A stretch of DNA of 64,000 nucleotides from JAYODW01 sp038116745 (GTDB lineage: Bacteria > Pseudomonadota > Gammaproteobacteria > Ga0077536), in NCBI GenBank assembly GCA_038116745.1, contig JAYODW010000025.1:1-64000 (forward strand), written 5' to 3'. Every line of letters starts with the position of its first letter. Within the stretch, counting starts at the first letter, position 1. The notes beneath the pieces were generated by a model. The model had not been told where the DNA came from. It saw nothing but the letters and a program-made list of their open reading frames with translations, and did not search any database. Positions 52,021-61,377 of the stretch are shown piece by piece. The translations under genes and the position numbers were made by a program.

Positions 52021-52041
52021 CGGAACTCAAGGCGGCTTCGT

Positions 52042-52614
52042 TCAGTCGAAAAGCGCTTTGAGGTTCAGATCCCGGGTTTCCTCGGCGGCGAATTTAAGCA
52101 GCCTGCCGTGCTTGAAGCGGAACCAGCGCGCAATCAGAACATCAGGAAACTGCTCAATTCGGACGTTGTTGCGGTTAACGCTCTCGTTGTAGAACTCGCG
52201 GCGATCGGCAATCGTGTTTTCGAGGGCGGAGATGCGGTCGCGAAGATGATTGAAGCTGCGGTCGGCCTTCAGGTCCGGATAGGCTTCGGCGACGGCGAAG
52301 AGCGATCCCAGCCCCTTCTGCAGCGCCGTTTCCGCGTTTGATAGACGATCCAGGTTGCCGCCGGAGCGCGCGGCCTGCGCCTGCTGGCGCGCCAGGATGA
52401 CCCGCTCGAGCACTTCGGCTTCGTGCCGCATGTACTCCTTGCACAGCGTTACGAGCTTCGGGACTTCGTCGTAGCGTTGCTTGAGCAGCACGTCGATATT
52501 TGCCCAGGCCTGGGCCATGTTGTGCTTGAGCTGCACCAGGCCGTTATAGATCAGCGCGACGTAGCTGAGCAGGACGGCCGCGCCAACAAGGGTAACGATG
52601 GAGCCGATGCTCAT
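52042..52614 (-). CDS. lemA: LemA family protein
   Basis: The 190-residue protein has an N-terminal membrane span (about 6-26) and an all-helical outward-facing domain with the family signature YNGLVQLKHNMAQAWANIDVLLKQRYDEVPKLV (core AWANIDVLLKQRYDEVP). LemA proteins are widespread and poorly understood. It is the gene before the GIDE-domain protein, with 21 bases between them, so they are likely co-expressed. Confidence 0.92.
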   Translation of the reverse strand: MSIGSIVTLVGAAVLLSYVALIYNGLVQLKHNMAQAWANIDVLLKQRYDEVPKLVTLCKEYMRHEAEVLERVILARQQAQAARSGGNLDRLSNAETALQKGLGSLFAVAEAYPDLKADRSFNHLRDRISALENTIADRREFYNESVNRNNVRIEQFPDVLIARWFRFKHGRLLKFAAEETRDLNLKALFD

Positions 52615-52653
52615 GGTTCTGCTCCTGGTGGAATGATGCTGCCTGTCCGACGG

Positions 52654-53430
52654 TCAGGCCGCTGGTTCGACCGCCCTCTCATCGACACCTGCGGCACAGA
52701 CCGGGCAGTGTGGGTCACGCCGGAAGCGCATCGTCTGCCACTCCATCGTCAGGGCATCAAGCAGCAGCAGACGCCCACACAGATCCTGACCGGCGCCGGT
52801 CAGCACTTTGATCGCTTCGAGCGCCTGCACACTGCCGATGATGCCGAGCAAGGGCGCAATCACGCCGTTGGCTGTACAGGTTTGGTCAGTCGCGCTGTGG
52901 TTCGAGTAAAGACAGCGGTAACAGGGGTTGTCCGCGCGACCGGGGTGATAGACGGAAACCTGACCTTCAAAGCGAATCGCCGCGCCTGAGACGAGCGGTT
53001 TCTGAAAGCGGAAGCACTGTTCGTTGATAAGAAACCGCGTCGTAAAGTTATCCGTGGCGTCGAGCACAACGTCAATGTCCGGCAGGAGGGCGGCAAAGCT
53101 GTCTTCGTCCAGGCGGTGAGGGATCGTTTCGACGGTAATTTCAGGGTTGAGCGCCAGTAGCCGGTCTCGCGCTGACTCTACCTTGGGGCGCCCCAGGTCT
53201 GGGCTGCTGTGGACTATCTGTCGCTGAAGGTTGGAAAGCTCGACCTTGTCGTCGTCAACCAGCACCAGGCGACCGATGCCGGATGCAGCCAGGTACATCG
53301 CGATCGGCGAACCCAGCCCGCCGAGGCCCACGATCAGAGCGCTCGACTCCACCAGACGGGATTGCCCCTCGACATCGATCTCGGATAACAGAATGTGGCG
53401 GCTGTAACGCAGCAGCTGTTCGTCTTCCAT
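52654..53430 (-). CDS. moeB: ThiF/MoeB-type E1-like adenylyltransferase
   Basis: Activates the C-terminus of a ubiquitin-like sulfur carrier such as MoaD or ThiS by adenylation. The nucleotide-binding GLGGLGSPIAMYLA (about 35-48), the Arg finger LSNLQRQIVH, the Asp in VLDATDNFTTR, and a zinc site (CYRCLY and CPVC) are all present, as in MoeB. MoeB, ThiF and HesA cannot be fully separated by sequence alone. The 258-residue length fits MoeB. It follows prmC with a 35-base gap. Confidence 0.88.
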   Translation of the reverse strand: MEDEQLLRYSRHILLSEIDVEGQSRLVESSALIVGLGGLGSPIAMYLAASGIGRLVLVDDDKVELSNLQRQIVHSSPDLGRPKVESARDRLLALNPEITVETIPHRLDEDSFAALLPDIDVVLDATDNFTTRFLINEQCFRFQKPLVSGAAIRFEGQVSVYHPGRADNPCYRCLYSNHSATDQTCTANGVIAPLLGIIGSVQALEAIKVLTGAGQDLCGRLLLLDALTMEWQTMRFRRDPHCPVCAAGVDERAVEPAA

Positions 53431-53465
53431 CTGCGGGGCTCCGTCTTCGTGGGCGCGCCGGCCTG

Positions 53466-54302
53466 TCAGGTGTTGGTTGCGCGGGTGACTCGCTCGTGTC
53501 CCGCCAGGTCGCGCAGGGTTTCGACATCATGGTAGCCGTTTGCGTGCAGCATGGCCCGGACCTCATGCCCCTGGGCGGCGCCATGCTCGAGGATCAGTGT
53601 TCCGCCGCTGCGCAGGCAGCACACGGCCCCACGCGCGATCTCCGACAGCGCGCCGAGACCGTCCTGGCCTGAAAACAGCGCGGATGGTGGTTCGTGCATC
53701 AGCTCGGGCGGCAGCCCCGGCCTCTCCGATTCGCCAATGTAAGGCGGGTTTGAGAGCACGATATCGAGGCCGTCTGCACGGAATGGATCGAGCCAGTTAG
53801 CGAGCATGAGTTCGATGCGGCCACCCAAACCCAACCGCTCGACGTTGCGTTTCGCGATGGCGAGCGCCGCGGCCGAACGGTCAGTCGCCACCACCTGTGC
53901 GTCGGTGCATTCGAGCGCAATGGCGGCGGCGATAGCGCCGGACCCGGTGCCGAGGTCGGCAATCCGCGCGTGCGGGGGGCGCGGCACTTCAAGGGCGGTT
54001 TCCACCACCAGTTCAGTTTCGGGTCGCGGTACCAGGACAGCGGGACTGATCGACAGCGACAGCGACCAGAACTCCGCCTGTCCCAGCAGGTAGCCGAGCG
54101 GGTGCCCGGAGCTGCGAGCGTCGATGAGCCGGTCAAATTCGGTTGCCTCGCCGGGCTCCAGAGTTTTCTCTGGCGCGCTGTAGAGCGCGCTGCGTGTGCA
54201 GCCGAGCGCCCTGGCCAACAGCAGTTCAGCACTCAGCTGAGCATCATGTACGCCTGCGAGTCGTCGACGGGCGTCGCGCAGCGTCTGCGCGATGTTTGCC
54301 AC
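53466..54302 (-). CDS. prmC: Release factor glutamine methyltransferase PrmC/HemK
   Basis: Methylates the Gln of the GGQ motif in RF1 and RF2. The 278-residue protein has SAM motif RIADLGTGSGAIAAAIAL and the substrate motif VLSNPPYI. The N-terminal LGYLLGQAEFWSLSL and VLVPRPETELVVE segments are typical. The start is GTG 54302, placed 12 bases after the prfA stop codon. It is encoded right after RF1, its substrate. Confidence 0.94.
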   Translation of the reverse strand: MANIAQTLRDARRRLAGVHDAQLSAELLLARALGCTRSALYSAPEKTLEPGEATEFDRLIDARSSGHPLGYLLGQAEFWSLSLSISPAVLVPRPETELVVETALEVPRPPHARIADLGTGSGAIAAAIALECTDAQVVATDRSAAALAIAKRNVERLGLGGRIELMLANWLDPFRADGLDIVLSNPPYIGESERPGLPPELMHEPPSALFSGQDGLGALSEIARGAVCCLRSGGTLILEHGAAQGHEVRAMLHANGYHDVETLRDLAGHERVTRATNT

Positions 54303-54314
54303 TCCGGCCTGGTC

Positions 54315-55406
54315 TCAGCTGACCGCGAGACCCGCCATGAGGTCGGCGTAGTGCTCAGTGATCAGGGGTTCGATTACCAGGTCGACCACGCCGGCCATCA
54401 TTTCATCGAGCTTATATAAGGTCAGGTTGATGCGGTGATCGGTAACGCGTCCCTGGGGGAAGTTATAGGTTCTGATCCGCTCTGAACGGTCGCCCGAGCC
54501 GACCAGCGAGCGGCGCGTCGAGGCCTCCTCTGCGTCGCGCCGATCGCGCTCGGTCTTCAGCAGGCGTGCTTTCAGCAGGCTCATCGCGCGCGCCCGATTT
54601 TTATGCTGAGAGCGTTCGTCCTGGCACTCGACGACGACACCGCTGGGCAGATGAGTAATACGAATCGCGGAATCGGTTTTGTTGACGTGCTGACCACCTG
54701 CCCCTGAAGCACGGAAAGTATCAATGCGCAGGTCGTTGGGGTTGAGCTCAATGTCCTCAACGTCTCCCAGGTCCGGCAGTACTGCAACCGTGCACGCCGA
54801 GGTATGGATACGCCCCTGGGATTCCGTTTCAGGCACGCGCTGGACGCGATGTGCGCCGGACTCAAACTTGAGGCGTGCGTAAACGCCGTTTCCGGAAATG
54901 CGGACGATCACCTCCTTGTAGCCGCCCTGTTCCGCCTCGTGGGCGCTGACGATTTCAGTATGCCAGCCGCGATCCTCGGCGTATCGCAGGTACATGCGCA
55001 GCAGATCGCCAGCGAACAGACCAGCCTCGTCGCCGCCCGTGCCGGCACGGACCTCAAGGAAAACGTCGGCGTCGTCGTCCGGATCTTTGGGAATGAGCAG
55101 GCGATTGAGATCCTGCTCCAGCGACGCAAGACGCGCTTTGGCGCTGGTCATCTCATCCTCGGCCAGGGCGCGCATCTCCGCATCTTCTTCGGACGCCATT
55201 TCTTCGGCGGTTCGGAGATCGTTTTCGGTATTGCGGTAGCGGCCGAAACATTCCACCACCGGACTGATTTCGGCGTGCTCCTTGGACAGCGCCCGGAAAC
55301 GTTTCACGTCGCTGATGATCTCGGGCGCCGACAGCAGACCATCGAGCTCCTGCCGGCGGTCCACCAGGTTTTCCAGTTTCTGCAGCAGGCTTGTCTGCAG
55401 GCTCAT
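54315..55406 (-). CDS. prfA: Peptide chain release factor 1
   Basis: Recognises UAA and UAG stop codons. The 363-residue protein has the tripeptide specificity motif PET (in RVPETESQGRIH, a known variant of PxT) and the catalytic GGQ in SGAGGQHVNKTDS. The GGQ Gln is the target of PrmC, encoded downstream. The start ATG overlaps the hemA stop by four bases. The gene order hemA-prfA-prmC is standard. Confidence 0.96.
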   Translation of the reverse strand: MSLQTSLLQKLENLVDRRQELDGLLSAPEIISDVKRFRALSKEHAEISPVVECFGRYRNTENDLRTAEEMASEEDAEMRALAEDEMTSAKARLASLEQDLNRLLIPKDPDDDADVFLEVRAGTGGDEAGLFAGDLLRMYLRYAEDRGWHTEIVSAHEAEQGGYKEVIVRISGNGVYARLKFESGAHRVQRVPETESQGRIHTSACTVAVLPDLGDVEDIELNPNDLRIDTFRASGAGGQHVNKTDSAIRITHLPSGVVVECQDERSQHKNRARAMSLLKARLLKTERDRRDAEEASTRRSLVGSGDRSERIRTYNFPQGRVTDHRINLTLYKLDEMMAGVVDLVIEPLITEHYADLMAGLAVS

Positions 55407-56662
55407 GCGTCGGATGTCCGGTCTAAATCGAGAAGCTCCCGGGCCACGGTAAGGAAGTCTTCGCGTCCATTGGCTTTGCGCAGGCCGGTTGTCGGATGGT
55501 GCAGCAATTTATTAGTCAGCAGGTGAACGGTCTGATGCAGCACCTCAGCCGGATCGTCACCATTGGCGATGCGACTCTCAGCGCGTGCCAGGATGTCGTC
55601 GCGGATCTGTTCACCACGGGCGCGGAACAGCGCAATGGTCGCGCTGCCTGACTGACTCTGCAGCCAGTCCATGTATTCCTGCACCTGCAGCAGGATCATT
55701 TCTTCGGCCTCTGCGGCCGCTTCGCTGCGCAGCTGCAGGCCGGCGCTGACCACGCTCTCAAGGTCATCGACGGTGTACAGGTAGGCGTCATCGAGTTCGC
55801 CGACCCCGGGTTCTATGTCACGCGGCACCGCCAGATCCACCAGGAAAACGGGCTCGTGACGCCGACGCTTCAGCGCGAGCTCGACAATGCCGCGCGAGAT
55901 TACAGGCAGGCGGCTGGCGGTGGAGGAGACAACCACATCGGCCTCATGCAGCCGCGCGGGCAGGTCGGACAGCTCAAGCGCTTCTCCGCCGCGTTGGGCC
56001 GCGAGTTCCCGGGCTTTCGCTACTGAGCGATTCGCGATCAGCAGGCGGCCGACCCCCTGACTCGCCAGGTGATTCGCGACCAGGGAGACGGTTTCACCAG
56101 CGCCCACCAGCAGCGCAGTCCGACGCGACAGGTCGCCATGGATCTGTCGGGCGAGCTTTACCGCGGCGAAGGCTACAGATACCGGCGAGTGTCCAATCTC
56201 CGTCGTTGAACGCACCAGTTTTGCGGTCGAGAATGAAAACTGCATCAGCCGGTTGAGCAGCTTGCCCGCTGTACCTGCGGAGACGGCGCTGCGGTAGGCA
56301 TCCTTTACCTGGCCAAGAATCTGCGGCTCCCCGACGACCAGCGAGTCGAGGCCGCTGGCCACGCGCAGCGTGTGGCGAACTGCATGTTCGTCGCTCAATT
56401 TATAAAGGTGCGGCATGAAATCGCCGAGACCGACGTCACGGTACTCGCTCAGCCACGCGATGGGCGTTTCCTGCGCGTGCTGCGCCAGGTCGCAGTAAAG
56501 CTCGGTGCGATTGCAGGTCGACAGAATCATTGTTTCGCTGACCCCGGAGACGCTGTTCAGCGCGCTGAGCGCCTCCGGCAGCTGTTCACTATCGAAAGCG
56601 AACTTTTCGCGCACCGCCAGTGGAGCGGTTTTGTGGCTCAGGCCGAGAACGAACAATGCCAT
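55403..56662 (-). CDS. hemA: Glutamyl-tRNA reductase
   Basis: Reduces glutamyl-tRNA(Glu) to glutamate-1-semialdehyde, the first committed step of C5-pathway haem synthesis. The 419-residue protein opens LFVLGLSHKTAPLAVREK and has the catalytic Cys in STCNRTELYC (about residue 50). The NADPH-binding GAGETVSLVANHLASQG segment and the dimerisation helix complete it. It heads the hemA-prfA-prmC operon, and the haem genes hemC/D/X/Y lie elsewhere in the window. Confidence 0.96.
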   Translation of the reverse strand: MALFVLGLSHKTAPLAVREKFAFDSEQLPEALSALNSVSGVSETMILSTCNRTELYCDLAQHAQETPIAWLSEYRDVGLGDFMPHLYKLSDEHAVRHTLRVASGLDSLVVGEPQILGQVKDAYRSAVSAGTAGKLLNRLMQFSFSTAKLVRSTTEIGHSPVSVAFAAVKLARQIHGDLSRRTALLVGAGETVSLVANHLASQGVGRLLIANRSVAKARELAAQRGGEALELSDLPARLHEADVVVSSTASRLPVISRGIVELALKRRRHEPVFLVDLAVPRDIEPGVGELDDAYLYTVDDLESVVSAGLQLRSEAAAEAEEMILLQVQEYMDWLQSQSGSATIALFRARGEQIRDDILARAESRIANGDDPAEVLHQTVHLLTNKLLHHPTTGLRKANGREDFLTVARELLDLDRTSDA

Positions 56663-56929
56663 GATGCGCTGGTCTGACCGTCAACGAGAGATATTCAGCG
56701 GGTGCCCTTTCGGTCGGGGAGTCTGCGTGCCCTGCCTGAAAGTCAGGCGACCACGCAGTCCGCGCTGCGTGACTGCTGCGTGTAAACTGGCTGCCCGGCT
56801 TACATCGCTGACTGGCATCACTCCGGCGTTGCGCAGAACATACACACTGCAGATCGCCGTAGTGTAATCTGACTTGAATCAAACCACTAACGAACACAGG
56901 ACGTACCAGACGCGATCCCGCTCCTACGC

Positions 56930-58702
56930 ATGATGTCCTCAGTCATGGTTATTCCTTCAGGTCGCTGCGCGGCTCCTCCCGGTTTCTTAAGGGGAGCTCT
57001 GCTGCTTTTGCTCGCTGCCGTTGCGGCCTGCGCGACGCCGCCGCAACGACCCGCTCTGACGGCCGCGCCGCAGCCTGTTGTGGCTCAGCCGGAACCGCCT
57101 CGTGCACCGCCGCCGTTCGATTACGAAGATGATGCGCTGTATCGCTTGCTCATGGCCGAGTTCGCTGGGCAGCGCGGATACCTTGAGGAGGCTACGAGCC
57201 AGTACCTCGCGCTGGCAACAACCCTGCGCGACGCGGAGCTGGCGGAGCGGGCGACGCGCATTGCCGTTTTTTCCCGCGACGATGCCGCAGCCCTGGCAGC
57301 TGGCAAAGTATGGGTCGATCTGGCGCCGGACGACAGCGATGCGCGTCAGATTCTCGCTGCGATGTACGTGCGTCACGGAGACGCAGATGCTGCGCTCGCC
57401 GAGCTGCAGACACTGCTGACGCAGGATGCCGGGGAATCCAGCAACCGTCTGCGCATGATTGCGACCCTGCTGGGCCGCGAGCAGGACCGGGATACGGCGC
57501 TCTCCGTGCTGGGGCGCCTGGTTGAGCTCCACGATGATGATACCGACGCTCTGCTCGCGTATGCGGCGCTTGCCATCCGGGCCGAGCGCCTGGAGGAAGC
57601 GCGGACCGCGCTGACGCGCATCGCTGAGCGGGGAGAGCTGAGCACCAGCGTGGCTATGGCCTACCTGGCGGTATTGCAGAAACAGGAGCGAGTGAGCGAG
57701 GCCCTCGAATGGCTCAACCAGATGCTGGCGAGTAATCCGCAGCAGTTCGGGCTGCGCTTGATTTACGCGCGGATGCTGGCGGAGGCAAACCGGTACGAGG
57801 AAGCGCGCCTGCAGTTCGGGATTCTCGTGGAAGAAGAGCCGGACAACACGGATGTGATTCTGGCGCTGGGCCTGCTGAACCTGCAGGCCGGTCGAAACGC
57901 CGATGCAATAGCGAATTTTGAACGATTGCTCGTGCTCGACACGCGCGTTGATGAGGCCCATTTTTATCTCGGGCAAATCGCCGAGGCGCGGCAGGAGCGG
58001 GAGGCAGCTGTCGAGCACTATCAGGCCATCGAAGGAGGCGGCAACTACTTTGCGGCGCAGCTGCGCAAGGCCCTCGTGCTCTCGCTGATGGGCCAGGTGG
58101 ACGAAGCCTCGGCTGTTCTCAACAGGCTGACTCCGGAGGATGACGAGCAACGGGTAGATATTGTCCGTGCCAAGTGCGAAATCCTGATCGAAGGCGGCCG
58201 GCTGGATCAGGCTATGGCGACATATGACGCCGAGCTTCAGGACGGAGCGTTCCATTCCGAGCTGCTCTACGCGCGCGCGATGCTGGCAGAAAAGATGGGC
58301 GCCATTGAAGTACTTGAGCGTGACCTGCGGACGATCATTGAGCAGGAGCCGGAGAACGCGCAGGCGCTCAATGCGCTGGGCTATACCCTTGCCGATCGCA
58401 CCGCGCGCTACGAGGAAGCGCTGGAACTCATCAAGCGGGCGCTGAAGCTGAGTCCGGATGACTTCTACATCCTGGACAGCATGGGGTGGGTGCTTTACCG
58501 CCTGCAGCGCTTTGACGAGGCGATTGAATATCTCGAGCAGGCGCGAGCCCTGCGCAACGATCCTGAAGTTGCTGCACATCTCGGCGAAGTACTCTGGATC
58601 AAAGGAGACCGTGATGCCGCGCGCGATGTCTGGGAAACAGCACTGCGCGACACGCCGAACGACAAGAAGCTGCTGGACGTTATCAAGCGCCTCACTCCGT
58701 GA
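56930..58702 (+). CDS. TPR-repeat predicted lipoprotein
   Basis: The 590-residue protein has a lipoprotein signal ending in the lipobox AVAAC near residue 34, a Pro-rich spacer (about 36-68), then TPR-like helix pairs throughout (for example EDRDTALSVLGRLVELH-like repeats and the closing WVLYRLQRFDEAIEYLEQAR). Pseudomonas has a similar TPR lipoprotein directly before lolB. No specific partner is known. The ATG at 56930 has no strong ribosome binding site; others at 56933 and 56945 are possible. Its stop overlaps lolB by four bases (GTGA). Confidence 0.85.
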   Translation: MMSSVMVIPSGRCAAPPGFLRGALLLLLAAVAACATPPQRPALTAAPQPVVAQPEPPRAPPPFDYEDDALYRLLMAEFAGQRGYLEEATSQYLALATTLRDAELAERATRIAVFSRDDAAALAAGKVWVDLAPDDSDARQILAAMYVRHGDADAALAELQTLLTQDAGESSNRLRMIATLLGREQDRDTALSVLGRLVELHDDDTDALLAYAALAIRAERLEEARTALTRIAERGELSTSVAMAYLAVLQKQERVSEALEWLNQMLASNPQQFGLRLIYARMLAEANRYEEARLQFGILVEEEPDNTDVILALGLLNLQAGRNADAIANFERLLVLDTRVDEAHFYLGQIAEARQEREAAVEHYQAIEGGGNYFAAQLRKALVLSLMGQVDEASAVLNRLTPEDDEQRVDIVRAKCEILIEGGRLDQAMATYDAELQDGAFHSELLYARAMLAEKMGAIEVLERDLRTIIEQEPENAQALNALGYTLADRTARYEEALELIKRALKLSPDDFYILDSMGWVLYRLQRFDEAIEYLEQARALRNDPEVAAHLGEVLWIKGDRDAARDVWETALRDTPNDKKLLDVIKRLTP

Positions 58703-59295
58703 GATTTTTCATCGTGCTGGCGCACCTGCTGCTGTCAGCCTGCAGCATGAGCTGGCTGCATCGCGGCTCACCCACTGAGCAGCTGCCGGCACCCGAGGAA
58801 CACGCGGCGCGGGTTGCCGCGCTCAAGAACTGGCGCATTCTTGGCCGGGTTTCGATCCAGCGCGGTGACCAGGGTTTTACTGCCGATTTGGACTGGCAGC
58901 ATAAGGCCGATGGTGATGTGCTGCGCCTGATGGCGCCACTGGGGGCTGGAACCTATGAACTCAGGCGAGGTCCCTCACGCATTGAGCTGTTGACGCCCGA
59001 TGGCGAGCGTTTCAGCGCCGGCAGTGCTGAGGAATTGATGACGGCTCGACTGGGCTGGAGTTTTCCCCTCACAGGCGCTGGCTACTGGGTTCGCGGCATC
59101 GCTGCGCCCGAGCCGACGCCGACCCAGGAGCACTTCGACGAGCGCCAGCGGCGCACGGATTTTGCTCAGGACGGATGGCGCATCAGCGTGCTGAGCTATC
59201 TCGCGGACCTCGATCCGGCATTACCGCGCAAGCTTTACCTGCAGCACGATGACCTCAAGGTGCGGCTGGTTATCAAGAACTGGAAGATGCTTTGA
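58699..59295 (+). CDS. lolB: Outer-membrane lipoprotein receptor LolB
   Basis: Final receptor of the Lol pathway: takes lipoproteins from LolA and inserts them in the outer membrane. The 198-residue protein starts at GTG 58699 and has a short lipoprotein signal ending in LLSAC (Cys about residue 15). The LolB segments WRILGRVSIQRGDQGFTADLDW and SAEELMTARLGWSFP follow. It is translationally coupled to the TPR gene before and to ispE after. Confidence 0.93.
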   Translation: MRFFIVLAHLLLSACSMSWLHRGSPTEQLPAPEEHAARVAALKNWRILGRVSIQRGDQGFTADLDWQHKADGDVLRLMAPLGAGTYELRRGPSRIELLTPDGERFSAGSAEELMTARLGWSFPLTGAGYWVRGIAAPEPTPTQEHFDERQRRTDFAQDGWRISVLSYLADLDPALPRKLYLQHDDLKVRLVIKNWKML

Positions 59296-60164
59296 CCGAC
59301 ACGCTCTCCACAGGCTGGCCCGCGCCCGCGAAACTGAATCTTTTTCTGCATGTGACCGGCCGTCGTCCGGACGGGTATCACCTGCTGCAGACCGTCTTTC
59401 AGTTTGTGGCAGCAGGCGATTGGGTTGATTTCGTCGTGCGTCAGGACGGGCGCCTCCTGCGCGCCGGGGATGTTCCGGGTGTATCGCCCGAGCAGGACCT
59501 CATGATCCGTGCCGCGCGCCGCTTACAGGAGAGCACCGGCTGTGCGCTGGGCGCAGAGATCCGCATTGAGAAAAACCTCCCCCTCGGTGGTGGCCTCGGC
59601 GGCGGCAGTTCCGACGCGGCGACCGTGCTGGTCGCGCTTAATGCACTGTGGGGAACCGGTGTCAGCGTTACAGAACTTGCGCGCCTCGGGCTGGAACTCG
59701 GTGCCGATGTCCCGGTTTTCGTTCACGGCCAGAGCGCCTGGGCAGAGGGTGTCGGTGAGCAGCTTTCGCCGCTCGTCCTGCCTGAAAACCCGGTGCTGAT
59801 CGTGGTGCCGGATTGCGCCGTAAACACTGGCCTGATCTTCGCGCAGCCTGATTTGACACGTGATACGGCCCCACTCAAAATGCACGCCCCTTCGCTTGAG
59901 CGCACCCATAACGACTGCGAACCTGTGACCCGTCGGCTGTATCCAGCTGTAGGCGAGGCGCTGGATTGGCTGTCGCGATTTGGTCCGACGCGGATGAGCG
60001 GATCGGGTGCCAGCGTCTTCGCGATGTTCGAAGACAACGAGCAGGCGCAGGGCGTCGCTTCTCAGGTCCCTTCGCACTGGAAGGCTTTTGCGACGCACAG
60101 TTTGAACCGCTCGCCGCTGTTGGAGCGGTTGCGCAGATTCCATCTGACGGCGGGCCACGGGTGA
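59292..60164 (+). CDS. ispE: 4-diphosphocytidyl-2-C-methyl-D-erythritol kinase
   Basis: GHMP kinase of the MEP isoprenoid pathway. The start is TTG 59292, overlapping the lolB stop (TTGA). The 290-residue protein has PAPAKLNLFLHVTGRRPDGYH near the start and the ATP loop LPLGGGLGGGSSDAATVL (about 95-112). The GHMP C-terminal motif RMSGSGASVFA is near residue 235. The order lolB-ispE-tRNA-Gln-prs is the standard gammaproteobacterial one. Confidence 0.95.
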   Translation: MTDTLSTGWPAPAKLNLFLHVTGRRPDGYHLLQTVFQFVAAGDWVDFVVRQDGRLLRAGDVPGVSPEQDLMIRAARRLQESTGCALGAEIRIEKNLPLGGGLGGGSSDAATVLVALNALWGTGVSVTELARLGLELGADVPVFVHGQSAWAEGVGEQLSPLVLPENPVLIVVPDCAVNTGLIFAQPDLTRDTAPLKMHAPSLERTHNDCEPVTRRLYPAVGEALDWLSRFGPTRMSGSGASVFAMFEDNEQAQGVASQVPSHWKAFATHSLNRSPLLERLRRFHLTAGHG

Positions 60165-60171
60165 AGACAAA

Positions 60172-60246
60172 TGGGGTGTCGCCAAGTGGTAAGGCACGGG
60201 GTTTTGATCCCCGCATTCCCAGGTTCGAATCCTGGCACCCCAGCCA
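60172..60246 (+). tRNA. tRNA-Gln (anticodon TTG)
   Basis: 75 bases including CCA. Acceptor arms TGGGGTG and CACCCCA pair, the anticodon stem CGGGG/CCCCG encloses the loop TTTTGAT (anticodon TTG), and the T-arm is CCAGGTTCGAATCCTGG. It lies seven bases after ispE and 70 bases before prs, its usual place. Confidence 0.97.
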
Positions 60247-60316
60247 AACCAGTGTGAACGGGCAGCAGGCGCTCTGAAGCTGCCCGCACCGGCGGGATCG
60301 CGAAGGACAGGGGCTG

Positions 60317-61270
60317 ATGATTGAAGAATCCATGATGCTGTTCACGGGCAACGCGAACCAGCCTCTGGCGCATGCGGTCGCCCGTCATCTGCAGATGCCG
60401 CTGGGAAAAGTTACCGTAGGTCAGTTCTCGGACGGCGAGATCATGGTCGAGATCGCTGAGAACGTGCGCGGCCGCCATGCCATTGTTATCCAGCCCACCT
60501 GCGCACCGACCAACGACAATTTCATGGAGCTGCTCGTCCTGATAGACGCGCTGCGCAGAGCGTCAGCGCAGAACATCACCGCGGTCATTCCGTACCTAGG
60601 CTACGCGCGACAGGATCGCCGACCGCGCTCAGCGCGGGTGCCGATTACGGCCAAGCTCGTGGCCAACATGATCACCGGGGTGGGCACCACGCGTGTTCTT
60701 ACCGTCGACCTGCATGCCGAGCAGATTCAGGGGTTCTTCGATATCCCTATGGACAATGTATATGCCTCTCCGGTGCTGCTGGGCGACATCTGGAAGCACG
60801 AGTATGAAAACCTGATGGTTGTGTCACCGGACGTCGGCGGGGTGGTGCGCGCGCGCGCGATCGCACGTCGTCTGGACAATGCGGACCTCGCGATCATCGA
60901 CAAACGGCGACCCCGAGCCAACGAGTCAAAGGTGATGAACATCATCGGCGATGTGGAGGACCGGACCTGCGTCATGGTCGACGATATGGTCGATACAGCG
61001 GGAACACTGTGTCGTGCTGCCGAGGCGCTGAAAGAAAACGGGGCGCGAAAGGTGGTGGCGTATTGCACTCACCCCGTGCTATCAGGCAAGGCCATAGAAA
61101 ACCTGAACAGTTCCACTCTGGACGAGCTGGTGGTCACGGACACTATTCCGCTGTCCGAGAAGGCGCAACGCTGTGCGCGTATCCGGCAGCTGTCGGTTGC
61201 CGGGCTGCTGGGTGAAAGCATCAACCGGATCTGCACCGGGCAGTCGCTGAGCTCCATGTTCGTCGACTGA
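60317..61270 (+). CDS. prs: Ribose-phosphate pyrophosphokinase
   Basis: Makes PRPP from ribose 5-phosphate and ATP, supplying PyrE, PyrR and other enzymes encoded in this window. The 317-residue protein has the start MMLFTGNANQPLAHAV, the GRFSDGE-type loop GQFSDGEI, the ATP/flexible loop YLGYARQDRRPR, and the PRPP motif CVMVDDMVDTAGTL. Mg and phosphate contacts DLHAEQIQGFF are intact. The start is the ATG at 60317 after AGGGGCTG; ATG 60332 is an alternative. Confidence 0.96.
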   Translation: MIEESMMLFTGNANQPLAHAVARHLQMPLGKVTVGQFSDGEIMVEIAENVRGRHAIVIQPTCAPTNDNFMELLVLIDALRRASAQNITAVIPYLGYARQDRRPRSARVPITAKLVANMITGVGTTRVLTVDLHAEQIQGFFDIPMDNVYASPVLLGDIWKHEYENLMVVSPDVGGVVRARAIARRLDNADLAIIDKRRPRANESKVMNIIGDVEDRTCVMVDDMVDTAGTLCRAAEALKENGARKVVAYCTHPVLSGKAIENLNSSTLDELVVTDTIPLSEKAQRCARIRQLSVAGLLGESINRICTGQSLSSMFVD

Positions 61271-61290
61271 AGCAGAAGTTTCCAAGCATT

Positions 61291-61311
61291 GCAGCGTAAG
61301 ACGCTGCGTTT
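61291..61311 (+). terminator. Possible intrinsic terminator after prs
   Basis: GCAGCG and CGCTGC form a six-base stem around TAAGA, followed by GTTT, 20 bases after the prs stop. The stem is short and the T-run is only three, so read-through into rplY is likely. Confidence 0.4.
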
Positions 61312-61377
61312 AATCCGGGTTAATCCTGGTCGCGGGATAGCCCGGTTTGTCTACTAAGTAATCAGGAGAGTCGAGCA

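Noticed and set aside
54315..55406. PET in place of PAT in release factor 1 as a change in stop-codon specificity
   Set aside because: PET is a normal variant of the PxT motif in bacterial RF1, so specificity for UAA/UAG is expected.
56987..58579. Long open frame antisense to the TPR lipoprotein gene (530 codons)
   Set aside because: The plus-strand frame has a signal peptide and TPR repeats; the antisense frame has no recognisable motif and arises from codon bias in a GC-rich gene.
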